A stretch of 14,448 bases of DNA from Prevotella sp. (GCA_021204605.1 JAJPZD010000253.1:1-14448), one strand, 5' to 3'; positions 1-7,838 are shown, counted from the first letter of the stretch. The notes: generated by a model not told the origin, from the letters alone. Made by a program: numbers and translations.

Positions 1-26
1 CTCCCCCATAGGGAGGAAACTCTCCC
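1..26. repeat. GC-rich palindromic repeat upstream of the Res gene
   Basis: CTCCC (1-5) and GGGAG (11-15) form a short palindrome. The same GGGAG can instead pair with CTCCC at 22-26, which is followed by TTTA. The core closely resembles the one at 2429-2443 on the other side of the Res gene (CTCCC, 4-5 A/T-rich or C bases, GGGAGG). It may be one end of a dispersed short repeat cut by the window edge, or a weak terminator for a gene to the left. No gene is visible in the first 70 bases. A very weak promoter-like pair for the Res gene (TTTA at 27-30, TACATTTA at 53-60) follows it. Confidence 0.4.
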
Positions 27-70
27 TTTAAGAAAAGATTAGTAATTAATAATACATTTAAGAAAATCGT

Positions 71-2416
71 ATGTTAAAGACATTAGAATATCAGCAGAAA
101 GCCATAGAGGAGTTGACAGACAAGGTGATAAAACTGTTGAACCTTGGAGAGAAACGGAAGAAAATCGTTTTCGAGGCACCCACGGGAGCGGGGAAAACGG
201 TGATGGCTTGCGAGGCATTGGCGTGTATTGCCGATGAACTGCAAGAGCGTGGTAACACGTTATATCAGGAAGTGGTGTTCATCTGGTTTGCCCCACGCAA
301 ACTGCACCTGCAAAGCTATGCAAGTCTGAAAAATGCTTTTGATGTTACTTGCCGGCTCAGTCTGATAATGTTCGGGGATATAGACCAGAGTGTGGGAATA
401 CAGGCAGGTGAAATTCTGTTTGTGAATTGGGAAAGCGTGAACAGAGACACTAATATCATGGTGCGTGAAAATGAGAGCTTTGCGACATTATACGAGATTA
501 CCCGTCGCACACAGGAAGAATCCTGTCTGCCGATAGTGGCTATTATCGATGAGGAGCATACGTTTTGGTCGGGAACAGCAGACAGAAGTGCGGCGGTCTT
601 GGAACGGATAAACCCGGCAGTGGAACTAAGGATTTCAGCCACTCCAAAGACGCAAAATCCCGACGAGAAGGTCAAGATATATCGCAAAAACGTTATCAAG
701 GCAGGGATGATAAAGAAAGAGGTTGTGTTGAATCCGAATATCGAGCACGATTTCAACCCCGACATCACGCTTGACAATAACCTTATCAATGTGGCCATAG
801 CAAAGCGCAACTATTTGGCTGATAAGTACAAGGAGATGAAAGCGGACATCAACCCATTGTTGTTGATACAGTTGCCCAATGACACAAGCGAGACAATGAC
901 TGCCGAAGATACCTTGGTCAGCAACATGGTGAGGCAGTACCTGAAAGCGGACTTTAACGTGACAACGGAAAACGGACTGTTAGCAATATGGCTTTCAGGG
1001 GAGAAGAAAAACCTTGAGAACTTGGAGGATTCGGACAACATGGCACAGGTGCTGCTGTTCAAGGAGGCGATAGCCTTAGGCTGGGACTGTCCGCGTGCCG
1101 CTGTGCTGCTAATATTCCGTAACTTGCAGAGCAATCATTTCACCATACAGACAGTAGGGCGCATTATGCGTATGCCCGAACAGCGACATTATACCAACGA
1201 GGAACTCAACATCGGTTATGTTTACACCGACGTGGCAAAGGACAAGATTGAGATTGTAAACGCCGACACGGGTTACATCCTTAAGGACACGTTAACGGCA
1301 CGCAGAAGGCAGGATATTCACAATGTGTCGCTGCCCTCTTACTATGCGGAAAATCAGGGTGAGCGCAAATATCTCGGTCCTGATTTCAGAAAGAAATTCT
1401 ACGAGGTGGCGGCAAGGCTTTGGAACCTTGAAAACGGCGGCACTTTCTTCTCATTAGCGGATATAGACAGCTTTAACGAGCATGAAGACATTGACAGACT
1501 TTGTGAGGTTGACAGCTTTGTGATAGAAGAAAACAAGAAAAGAGTGCGGCGTTCTAAGGTCTTACGCATGGATGTCAATTCGATAGATGTGAAGATACCG
1601 CAGGATGTGCATTTCCAGGACGAGGAGCAGATACTTGTGGTAGATAATGTCAGAATTGCACGCAAGGAATCGGAGATTGACAGGGTATTCCTCGATTATA
1701 TCAGCAAAAAAGGAGGAGAGTATGAGAAAAGGGGGCGGACGGACAAGATTGCCGGTTGCCTGATGGAGATGATCGAGGAGTTTTTCAGAATATCCGGCAC
1801 AGAGGCAAAGAAGTTGGTCTTATGCGAGGACAACCAGCCGAAATTTGACCTTCTGATAAGCAACGCCCTTACTGAATATGCAAAGGAGAAAGAGCAGGCT
1901 GCCGTCGCAAGGGATTTCAAACAGGTTATGTGGAAAATACCTGAAGAACGGGTATATGACGGAAATACCAAACATATAGAAACGGCACAATGCCATGCTC
2001 TGTTGCCCTTCGTGCAACTGAACGAGGCATCAAATTCTGAAAGGGAGTTCATAGAATATTTGGAGGAAAATTCAGAGTACATTGACTGGTGGTACAAGAA
2101 CGGCGACAATGGCAGGCAGCATTTCGCAATTCCATACGGCGTTGGGAAAGACAAGTCTCTGTTTTACGTTGACTTCATCATCCGCATGAAAAACGGTGAT
2201 GTGTATCTTTTTGACACGAAGAGTAAAGGGTTTGATTCTCATGCCCCTGAAAAACACAATGCATTGTTGAAATATATCAAAGAGAATACGACAGAAGCAC
2301 AACCGTTGTCCGGTGGTATAATCATCCAGCAGTGCAGCAACTGGCTGTACTCCGAACTGCCGATAGAGAACACGACAGATACGATAGGGTGGAAAGGGTT
2401 TTATCCTGAAAAATAA
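71..2416 (+). CDS. Type III restriction Res-like DEAD/DEAH helicase-nuclease
   Basis: 781 aa. The protein appears to be an ATP-driven DNA translocase with a C-terminal nuclease, as in the R subunit of type III restriction enzymes. Superfamily 2 motifs appear in order: Walker A APTGAGKT (residues 36-43), motif II DEEH (160-163), motif III SAT (189-191), a GWD motif typical of Res proteins (337-339) and motif VI QTVGRIMR (360-367). Near the C-terminus VDF (D701) followed by DTK (715-717) matches the PD-(D/E)XK nuclease pattern, with Val for Pro and Asp for the usual Glu. EcoP15I-type Res subunits are about 970 aa, so this is a short member. A type III enzyme needs a Mod methyltransferase; none lies in the window, but one could end just left of base 1. 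Otherwise this is an orphan helicase-nuclease. The ATG start lies just before the N-terminal EYQQKAI Q-motif-like segment. It is convergent with the next gene and flanked by similar repeats. Confidence 0.82.
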   Translation: MLKTLEYQQKAIEELTDKVIKLLNLGEKRKKIVFEAPTGAGKTVMACEALACIADELQERGNTLYQEVVFIWFAPRKLHLQSYASLKNAFDVTCRLSLIMFGDIDQSVGIQAGEILFVNWESVNRDTNIMVRENESFATLYEITRRTQEESCLPIVAIIDEEHTFWSGTADRSAAVLERINPAVELRISATPKTQNPDEKVKIYRKNVIKAGMIKKEVVLNPNIEHDFNPDITLDNNLINVAIAKRNYLADKYKEMKADINPLLLIQLPNDTSETMTAEDTLVSNMVRQYLKADFNVTTENGLLAIWLSGEKKNLENLEDSDNMAQVLLFKEAIALGWDCPRAAVLLIFRNLQSNHFTIQTVGRIMRMPEQRHYTNEELNIGYVYTDVAKDKIEIVNADTGYILKDTLTARRRQDIHNVSLPSYYAENQGERKYLGPDFRKKFYEVAARLWNLENGGTFFSLADIDSFNEHEDIDRLCEVDSFVIEENKKRVRRSKVLRMDVNSIDVKIPQDVHFQDEEQILVVDNVRIARKESEIDRVFLDYISKKGGEYEKRGRTDKIAGCLMEMIEEFFRISGTEAKKLVLCEDNQPKFDLLISNALTEYAKEKEQAAVARDFKQVMWKIPEERVYDGNTKHIETAQCHALLPFVQLNEASNSEREFIEYLEENSEYIDWWYKNGDNGRQHFAIPYGVGKDKSLFYVDFIIRMKNGDVYLFDTKSKGFDSHAPEKHNALLKYIKENTTEAQPLSGGIIIQQCSNWLYSELPIENTTDTIGWKGFYPEK

Positions 2417-2455
2417 GCCCCACCTCAGCTCCCCATTAGGGAGGGAGACAGGGCT
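2416..2455. terminator. Bidirectional hairpin/repeat between convergent genes
   Basis: This 52-base gap separates two converging genes. AGCCC (2416-2420) pairs with GGGCT (2451-2455), and inside it CTCCC (2429-2433) pairs with GGGAG (2439-2443) around ATTA, giving an imperfect nested stem. The placement fits a bidirectional terminator. There is no good U-tract on either side, so factor-independent termination is uncertain. The core is nearly the same as the palindrome at 1-15, so it may instead be a copy of a dispersed short repeat. Confidence 0.45.
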
Positions 2456-2468
2456 CCGAAATTAAGAC

Positions 2469-3854
2469 TTATTTCACCAGTACTTTCTTGCCGTTGATGA
2501 TATATAATCCGTTCTTGGAAGTGTCGCAGACACGCATGCCTTGTATGTTGTAAATGGAATTGGATTCGGATAGTGATGTCAGGATTGCATCAATGCCATC
2601 TTCGGAGTTAACATCAAGAGCCGTATGGTTGAAATTCTTTACGGTCATCAAAGCATCTTCGCTAATCAAAGGGTGGCTTTCACTCTTCCATGACAGTTCC
2701 CAGAAGCCACGGTAGTCCCAGTTGCCCTTTACGCGGTTGTTGCCATCGGAGTCTGCGCCGTTGCCACACTCCTCTGGCTGCCAGTAATAGAAGCCAGTGA
2801 CATTGGTATAGTTGTTGAGCATGGTGGTGAGGTCAGACAAGAATTGAGCCTGTCCTGCTGGGCTGAGGTTCCATGTACAGCCGTTTAGTTCGGAAGTTGA
2901 GAGCCAGGCACTGACATCAGAATAGGCGTAATAACCAGTTTCCACAATCTGAATTTCCTTGTCGGGGTAAGCAGAGATTAGAGAGGATATCGTACTCTCA
3001 AGGTTAGACAGCGAGCCTTGCCAAGCGGGGTAATAGCTGAGGCCGATAACATCATAGTCGGCGAATCCGCCCTGTTGCACATAGTCGTAGAAGTTTTTGG
3101 TTTGCGTACTGTTGCCTGAGCGCTCGCTATGTAGTACTATTTTCGCTGAGGGGGCGTTGGATTCTCGCACGCCCTCAGCCCCTGCATTGAGAAGAGATGC
3201 GAAACGGTCGATTTTAGTTTTTTGATCTGAATATGAGCTTGACAGGTTGAAGAAGTGAGAAGAGTTGCTTTTTCCACTGAACGAATCCCATAGCATGCCA
3301 TAGCTCACCTCATTGCCGAGCTGTACATAGTCGGGAGCAGCGCCGTAAGCCACTAACTCGTTGATTACATCGGTAGTGTAGCTTTTCACCTGTGCGGCAA
3401 GGGTCTCGGTGGCGGTACTTTTGTCCATGCCCCAGCTTTCGGGTATCCACTGCTTGGAGACATCGGTCCATGTGTCGCTATAGAAAATGTCTAAGAGGAA
3501 ATACATGCCGGCATCCTTGATACGCTTGCCAAGAGCCTTGACATAGTCGAGGTCCTGACAGGTGGCGAGATACTCGTCATACCCTTCGGCATCGTCCAAA
3601 GTAGGGTCAACGAGGATGCGCACACGGGCGGCGTTCCAGCCAGCTACGTCACGGAGATATGTTATCATGCCGTCATTGTATGTGGCGGTAATGGGGTTGC
3701 CGTCGTCATCAAGCCAGTCGTCACCGGCAGCCTCGTAAGCGGGGACAAGACTAATGTCGCCGCCAACTACACGTATAACATTGTCAGCAACGGTGGCGTT
3801 AATTTGCAGCACGGCGACAAACATCGTTAAAAGGGAAAAGATCAGTTTTTTCAT
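2469..3854 (-). CDS. Secreted GH53 endo-beta-1,4-galactanase, single domain
   Basis: 461 aa. GH53 enzymes hydrolyse beta-1,4-galactan, the side chains of pectic arabinogalactan I, with retention of configuration. A signal peptide (MKKLIF..., about residues 1-20, no lipobox) leads into a catalytic domain at about 25-411. The clan GH-A acid/base is E182 in QLGNEVSYG and the nucleophile is E305 in IQIVETGYY; both are present. Typical GH53 stretches such as the SYYPAWQGS region and NGADSDGNNRVK are also seen. Residues about 430-461 form a short tail (SIYNIQGMRV ... NGKKVLVK) like the cell-surface or type IX secretion sorting tails of Prevotella-type bacteria. The catalytic domain is closely similar to that of the 1221-aa gene upstream, so the two are tandem paralogues. 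It has its own promoter-like element 32 bases upstream of the ATG. No SusC/SusD pair is seen, unlike many polysaccharide utilization loci. Family assignment is firm; exact substrate is inferred. Confidence 0.92.
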   Translation of the reverse strand: MKKLIFSLLTMFVAVLQINATVADNVIRVVGGDISLVPAYEAAGDDWLDDDGNPITATYNDGMITYLRDVAGWNAARVRILVDPTLDDAEGYDEYLATCQDLDYVKALGKRIKDAGMYFLLDIFYSDTWTDVSKQWIPESWGMDKSTATETLAAQVKSYTTDVINELVAYGAAPDYVQLGNEVSYGMLWDSFSGKSNSSHFFNLSSSYSDQKTKIDRFASLLNAGAEGVRESNAPSAKIVLHSERSGNSTQTKNFYDYVQQGGFADYDVIGLSYYPAWQGSLSNLESTISSLISAYPDKEIQIVETGYYAYSDVSAWLSTSELNGCTWNLSPAGQAQFLSDLTTMLNNYTNVTGFYYWQPEECGNGADSDGNNRVKGNWDYRGFWELSWKSESHPLISEDALMTVKNFNHTALDVNSEDGIDAILTSLSESNSIYNIQGMRVCDTSKNGLYIINGKKVLVK

Positions 3855-3885
3855 TGTCTCGTTTTTAAGTTATGTTTTAATGTAG

Positions 3886-3893
3886 CAAAAATA
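3886..3893 (-). promoter_or_regulatory. Bacteroidetes -7 element for the 461-aa galactanase
   Basis: The minus strand reads TATTTTTG, matching the Bacteroidetes sigma-70 -7 consensus TAnnTTTG. It lies 32 bases before the ATG, giving a short leader. A convincing -33 TTTG at the expected 19-21 bases is lacking: only TTTTA lies near 3913-3916, and that position is inside the hairpin at 3902-3942. The surrounding TAGCAAAAATA on the plus strand is repeated before the upstream paralogue (7759-7769), which supports both sites. Confidence 0.45.
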
Positions 3894-3901
3894 GAAAAAT
3901 A

Positions 3902-3942
3902 AAATGAGTCCTAAAAGTTTTTTCAACTTAAAGGACTCATTT
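3902..3942 (-). terminator. Long hairpin between the two galactanase genes
   Basis: AAATGAGTCCT (3902-3912) is a perfect 11-base inverted match to AGGACTCATTT (3932-3942). Beyond a 2x2 internal loop, AAGTT (3915-3919) pairs with AACTT (3925-3929). On the minus strand the stem follows the stop of the 1221-aa gene by about 33 bases and is followed by TATTTTTCTATTTTTG, a U-rich run. This fits an intrinsic terminator of the upstream paralogue. It also covers the -33 region of the downstream promoter, so it could act as an operator. Confidence 0.55.
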
Positions 3943-3975
3943 ATTAATATTTATGTCATCAACTTGATAAAGCTG

Positions 3976-6900
3976 TTATCTTACCAATACTTTCTTGCCA
4001 TTGACAATGTAAATGCCTTTCTTAGACATATCATTCATGCGGATGCCTTGTATATTGTAGATGGCGTTGGTGGCAGGGGCTGCGTTTATTTCTGAAATGC
4101 CGTCTGTGTCCCCACTTTCACTGTTGCTTGCGATTGTCTGTGTCACCTTGAAGTTGTCGGCATAGAGGTTTACGGCAGTAGTAGCAGCAGCAATATCGCC
4201 TGTGGTGATAATACCGATTTCAAGAGTTGAGGCTTCGGTCAGTTCGATAGTTACCTTGTATGTTGCAGCATCAGCCCAGCAGTCAGAACCAGAATAACTA
4301 TTCTTGATTTTGGAGGTTACAGTAGTGCTATTTGCGGAAGCAAAGAGAGCAAATTGGTCAGAGCCGTCGGCATGTACGACTGCTGTGACAGTGTATGTAC
4401 CGGCCGGTAAATCAGCCGAATTGCCTTCCACTTTAGACGTTTGCGAGCAGACCTTAGTGCCAGAGGAGATTGTATTTGTGCCTTCCCAAACTTCCAATAG
4501 ATAATTTGATGTCAGAGATGATGCATAGCTATCAGTAGTCGGCTTATTGGTGTTGATTTTATCCGATAGCGTCCAAGGAGAATAGTCGGTAACAATGCCA
4601 GAATTATCAACAGTACAAGATTCGAAGTCGAGGTTGGTGAAGCACGTGGAGCTTATGTCAGTTGTCTCGGTAGTGGTATTGTCTGTGGAAATATCCAAAG
4701 CAGTATGGTTGAACTTTTGTAGAGTCATCAAAGCGTCAGCACTTGTCAACTGGTGGCTTTGGCTCTTCCAGGATATATCCCAGAAGCCCCGATTGTCCCA
4801 ATAGTATTTCACTCTGTTGTTACCGTCGGAATCAGCGCCGTTGCCACACTCCTCCGGTTGCCAGTAATAGAGCCCAGTAACGTTGGTATAGCTGTTGAGC
4901 GTTGAAGCGAGGTCAGAGAGGAAACTTGCCTGTCCTGCCGGGCTAAGTTCCCAAGTGCAATAACTTTTCTCATCGTTGTCAAGAGAAACATCGTTAGTGT
5001 TGTAATATCCAGTCTCCACAATCTGGATTTCCTTGCTTGGGTAAGCGGAGGTCAAAGTTGACAGAGTGGCTTTCAGATTGTCGATAGAGCCTTGCCAAGC
5101 CGGGTAATAGCTAAGACCGATGACATCGTAGTCGGTAAATCCTGCTTTCTCCACCCAATCATAGAAATTCTTTGAATAAGTACTGTTTATAGTACGCTCG
5201 CTGTGCAGAACAATTTTAGCAGTAGAATCATTAGAAACGCGCACGCCCTCTGCTGCTGCTGTGAGCAATGCGGCAAAGCGTTCTTTCTGTGTCTGGAGAG
5301 TTGAATAAGACCCTGACAGATAGAAATAGTTGGTGAGCATATCTTGTCCCGTATAAGAATCCCAAAGCATGCCATAGCTTACCTCGTTACCAATCTGGAC
5401 ATAATCAGGCGCGGCACCGTAGGCAACGAGTTGGTTGATTACATCTGTTGTATAGCTTTTAACTTTAGCGGCGATAGTTTCCGTTGCAGTATTCTTATCC
5501 ATAGTCCAGTTGGTAGGTATCCACTGTTGTGAAACGTCGGTCCATGTGTCGCTATAGAAAATGTCGAGAAGAAAATACATTCCGGCGTCCTTGATACGCT
5601 TACCCAAGGCCTTTACATAATCTAAATCCTGACAGGTTGCGAGGTAGTCATTACTTGTATCATTATCATCTACTGTGGGGTCAACGAGGAGGCGTACGCG
5701 CATTGAAGTCCAGCCTGCTACATCACGTAGGTAAGTGATTATACCATCGTCATAATTTCCGGTTATGGAAAAGCCTTCGGCATCGAGCCAGTCGTCACTG
5801 GCAGTTTCGTAAGCCGGCACAAGACTGATATCACCACCGACTACGCGGAGCACGTCATCACTAAGGCCACCTTCACTTTGGTTTTGGTTTTCATCATCAT
5901 CAGAAGCTAATGCTACCGAGAAATTGTCGGCATAGAGATTTACAGCATTAGAGGAGGCGTCGATAGCAGCCGTTGCGATTATACCGATTTCGAGAGAGGA
6001 TTTTTCTGTCAATTCTATTGTTACACTGTATTTGGCAGCGTTAGCCCAATTGTCAGACCCACTATTCGATATAAATGATGTAACCATATTGTCACCTGCT
6101 GTTGCATATAATGCAAAGTTGCCAGTGCCATCGGCATGAGCTATAACGCTGACGGTGTATTTACCAGCCTCCATGGTTGCGGTCTGCGAGCAAACCTTTG
6201 TATCAGCAGCGATAGAATGTGAGTTATCCCAAACGACCAAAACGGTGTTTGCCACTAAATCTGAATAATACTCATCGCATGTTTTTGGCCAGTTAGTGAA
6301 GAAATAGTCATAATTCAATGTCCAAGCTGGGCAATCCTCAAACCAGCCTTCTTCTCCTTCTGTTTGAGAATCTATCCAGGTGCATGATTCGAAGTCAAGG
6401 TTAGTAAATTCAGAGCTAACCACGGTTTCTCCACTGTTATCGTCAGGGTTCTGATTCTCTTCGCCCTCATTAGTTGATGTTGTCTCTGTTACGGAGAATT
6501 CATCTGCGAAGAAATTGCCGTTGTATGTGATGGAAGAAGTCGTTTTGAAACCGATTTCAAGGAAAGCATCGTTTTCAAGAGTAATAGTGAGTGATGTTTC
6601 AGCAGTTGCATCTGATGTTGAAGAGCTTGCTGTAACAGCTTGAACGACCTCGTTATTCGTTGTATTGTCTATGGCGTAAAGAGAGATACCATCCACCAAA
6701 GAGCAAATCAAAGCAGAAACTTTGTAAGTACCTGCAGGAAGCTGTGAACTTGAAGTCTGGTAACAAAGTTTAGCGTTATTGTCTATTGTTATACTACTGT
6801 CACCCCAGCCATACAATACGATGCCGGACATGTTTGAAGGCATCCAAGAAGAGTCGTAAGCACGAGGCTCATACGTACTGAAACTTTTTTGACTATTTGT

Positions 6901-7641
6901 ATTATTGTAATATATAGTCCAACCTATGGGATCATACCAAGAAGATCCATTATCTGAGGACAGCGTGCAAGAATCAAAATCAAGGTTGCTGAAATAAGTT
7001 GAGTTTATGCTTGATTCGTTTTCATCTTCCAAAACGCTTGTCTGTGTTACGGTGAAGTTGTCAACGTATAGATTACCGCTATAAGTGAGAGGGGTATTGG
7101 CCTTGAAGCCAATCTCAAGGTAAGCGGCACTTGTCAAAGTGATCTCAAGAGTCGTTGCAGTAACTGCTGCAGTCTCAGAATCGCTCTTAGAAACAACAGT
7201 CGTAAACTCTTCATTTGTATTGTCATTTATAGCATAAAGAGAAATGCCATCCTGTACGGAGCAAATCAACGCCGATACGGTGTAAACGCCGGCTGGAAGT
7301 TTCTGGGTGGATTTCTGACAGCAAAGTTGTGTGCCGCTTGCTGCAGTAGCAGAGCCGTCTGCCCAAGCGAATAATATAACCCCACTCATATTTGATGGCA
7401 TCCAACTGCTATCATAATCCTTAGGCCAAATATTGCTGGCGTTAGAGGACATAAAGGTTGTATAGTCGAGCGTCCAACCATCACAAGTGTCATAATAATC
7501 ATTACCATTAGTTTTTGAACAACTCTCGAAGTCAAGGTTCTGGAAATAATCCGATGAATTGAAGTCATCAGCCGAAGCATGGATGTTCACGCCAATCAGC
7601 ATGGTTATGGCGGAGAATAGAATAACGTAAAAGTTCTTCAT
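3976..7641 (-). CDS. Multimodular secreted GH53 endo-beta-1,4-galactanase
   Basis: 1221 aa. A GH53 galactan hydrolase surrounded by accessory modules. The ATG at 7641 is chosen because it begins a clean signal peptide (MKNFYVILF..., about 1-23); an upstream extension in frame to 7764 covers leader sequence. Order: module A1 (about 29-205), A2 (209-388), B1 (407-580), GH53 (594-985, acid/base E753 in GNEV, nucleophile E876 in IVETGY), B2 (993-1172), sorting-type tail (1190-1221, ending NGKKVLVR). Every module starts with a NLDF[ED]SC signature and ends with a D-[NE]-F-x-V strand, a pattern seen in beta-sandwich carbohydrate-binding domains. A1 and A2 resemble each other closely, as do B1 and B2. 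Linkers are rich in D, E, N and Q. Galactan or cell-wall binding by the modules is inferred. The gene is preceded by a structured leader and followed by a hairpin. GH53 assignment is firm; module families were not identified. Confidence 0.92.
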   Translation of the reverse strand: MKNFYVILFSAITMLIGVNIHASADDFNSSDYFQNLDFESCSKTNGNDYYDTCDGWTLDYTTFMSSNASNIWPKDYDSSWMPSNMSGVILFAWADGSATAASGTQLCCQKSTQKLPAGVYTVSALICSVQDGISLYAINDNTNEEFTTVVSKSDSETAAVTATTLEITLTSAAYLEIGFKANTPLTYSGNLYVDNFTVTQTSVLEDENESSINSTYFSNLDFDSCTLSSDNGSSWYDPIGWTIYYNNTNSQKSFSTYEPRAYDSSWMPSNMSGIVLYGWGDSSITIDNNAKLCYQTSSSQLPAGTYKVSALICSLVDGISLYAIDNTTNNEVVQAVTASSSTSDATAETSLTITLENDAFLEIGFKTTSSITYNGNFFADEFSVTETTSTNEGEENQNPDDNSGETVVSSEFTNLDFESCTWIDSQTEGEEGWFEDCPAWTLNYDYFFTNWPKTCDEYYSDLVANTVLVVWDNSHSIAADTKVCSQTATMEAGKYTVSVIAHADGTGNFALYATAGDNMVTSFISNSGSDNWANAAKYSVTIELTEKSSLEIGIIATAAIDASSNAVNLYADNFSVALASDDDENQNQSEGGLSDDVLRVVGGDISLVPAYETASDDWLDAEGFSITGNYDDGIITYLRDVAGWTSMRVRLLVDPTVDDNDTSNDYLATCQDLDYVKALGKRIKDAGMYFLLDIFYSDTWTDVSQQWIPTNWTMDKNTATETIAAKVKSYTTDVINQLVAYGAAPDYVQIGNEVSYGMLWDSYTGQDMLTNYFYLSGSYSTLQTQKERFAALLTAAAEGVRVSNDSTAKIVLHSERTINSTYSKNFYDWVEKAGFTDYDVIGLSYYPAWQGSIDNLKATLSTLTSAYPSKEIQIVETGYYNTNDVSLDNDEKSYCTWELSPAGQASFLSDLASTLNSYTNVTGLYYWQPEECGNGADSDGNNRVKYYWDNRGFWDISWKSQSHQLTSADALMTLQKFNHTALDISTDNTTTETTDISSTCFTNLDFESCTVDNSGIVTDYSPWTLSDKINTNKPTTDSYASSLTSNYLLEVWEGTNTISSGTKVCSQTSKVEGNSADLPAGTYTVTAVVHADGSDQFALFASANSTTVTSKIKNSYSGSDCWADAATYKVTIELTEASTLEIGIITTGDIAAATTAVNLYADNFKVTQTIASNSESGDTDGISEINAAPATNAIYNIQGIRMNDMSKKGIYIVNGKKVLVR

Positions 7642-7699
7642 AATTTTTAAGAGTTCATTGATTAATAAGTTTGATAAATAATTTGCAACAAAAAAATTT

Positions 7700-7741
7700 C
7701 TCCATATATCAGGAGCGTTTTGCACGCTTGTATGTATGGAG
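7700..7741 (-). promoter_or_regulatory. Nested stem-loop in the leader of the 1221-aa galactanase
   Basis: CTCCATA (7700-7706) pairs with TATGGAG (7735-7741), and within it AGCGT (7714-7718) pairs with ACGCT (7724-7728) around a 5-base loop. An internal loop separates the two helices. The element lies between the -7 element at 7762-7769 and the ATG at 7641, so it would sit near the 5' end of a leader of about 115 nt. It may stabilise the mRNA or be a regulatory fold; no known riboswitch class was recognised. Confidence 0.4.
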
Positions 7742-7761
7742 TTATCCACAGTTTGATTTAG

Positions 7762-7769
7762 CAAAAATA
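7762..7769 (-). promoter_or_regulatory. Bacteroidetes -7 element for the 1221-aa galactanase
   Basis: The minus strand reads TATTTTTG (TAnnTTTG). The nearest TTTG upstream (7785-7782) is only 12 bases away, too close for a standard -33, so the upstream half is weak. It lies about 120 bases before the chosen ATG. A run of eight C (7792-7799; G on the coding strand) lies 22 bases upstream, at about the -33 distance. Confidence 0.42.
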
Positions 7770-7791
7770 TAAATTTAAAACCAAAAATTTA

Positions 7792-7799
7792 CCCCCCCC
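7792..7799. repeat. Homopolymer C8 (G8 on the coding strand) upstream of a promoter
   Basis: Eight consecutive C on the plus strand lie in an otherwise A/T-rich intergenic region. The tract abuts a CACGTG palindrome (7799-7804) and sits about where the -33 element of the galactanase promoter should be. Tracts of this kind can change length by slipped-strand mispairing, though eight is near the lower end for that. Confidence 0.6.
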
Positions 7800-7819
7800 A
7801 CGTGAAAATTTGTTAATTT

Positions 7820-7838
7820 AAAAAAGATTTTTCAAATC
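7820..7838 (-). terminator. Weak terminator at the end of the long operon
   Basis: On the minus strand GATTT, loop GAA, AAATC (7838-7826) is followed directly by six T (7825-7820). The stem is short and A/T-rich. A second small hairpin, AATGAG with a 3-base loop and CTCATT (7858-7872), lies just before it, after the permease stop at 7925. Together they are the best terminator candidates for the operon. The rest of the 7786-7924 gap holds no recognisable gene. Confidence 0.33.

Noticed and set aside
3904..4095. 63-aa plus-strand frame starting in the intergenic hairpin
   Set aside because: It begins inside the inverted repeat and runs antisense into the galactanase gene; composition is not coding-like.
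7642..7764. In-frame N-terminal extension of the 1221-aa galactanase to 1262 aa
   Set aside because: The extra 41 residues come before a clean signal peptide and cover the leader hairpin and promoter region; the ATG at 7641 is better.
2469..7764. A full polysaccharide utilization locus around the galactanases
   Set aside because: No SusC, SusD or hybrid two-component regulator lies in the window; the neighbours are a Res gene and a housekeeping operon.
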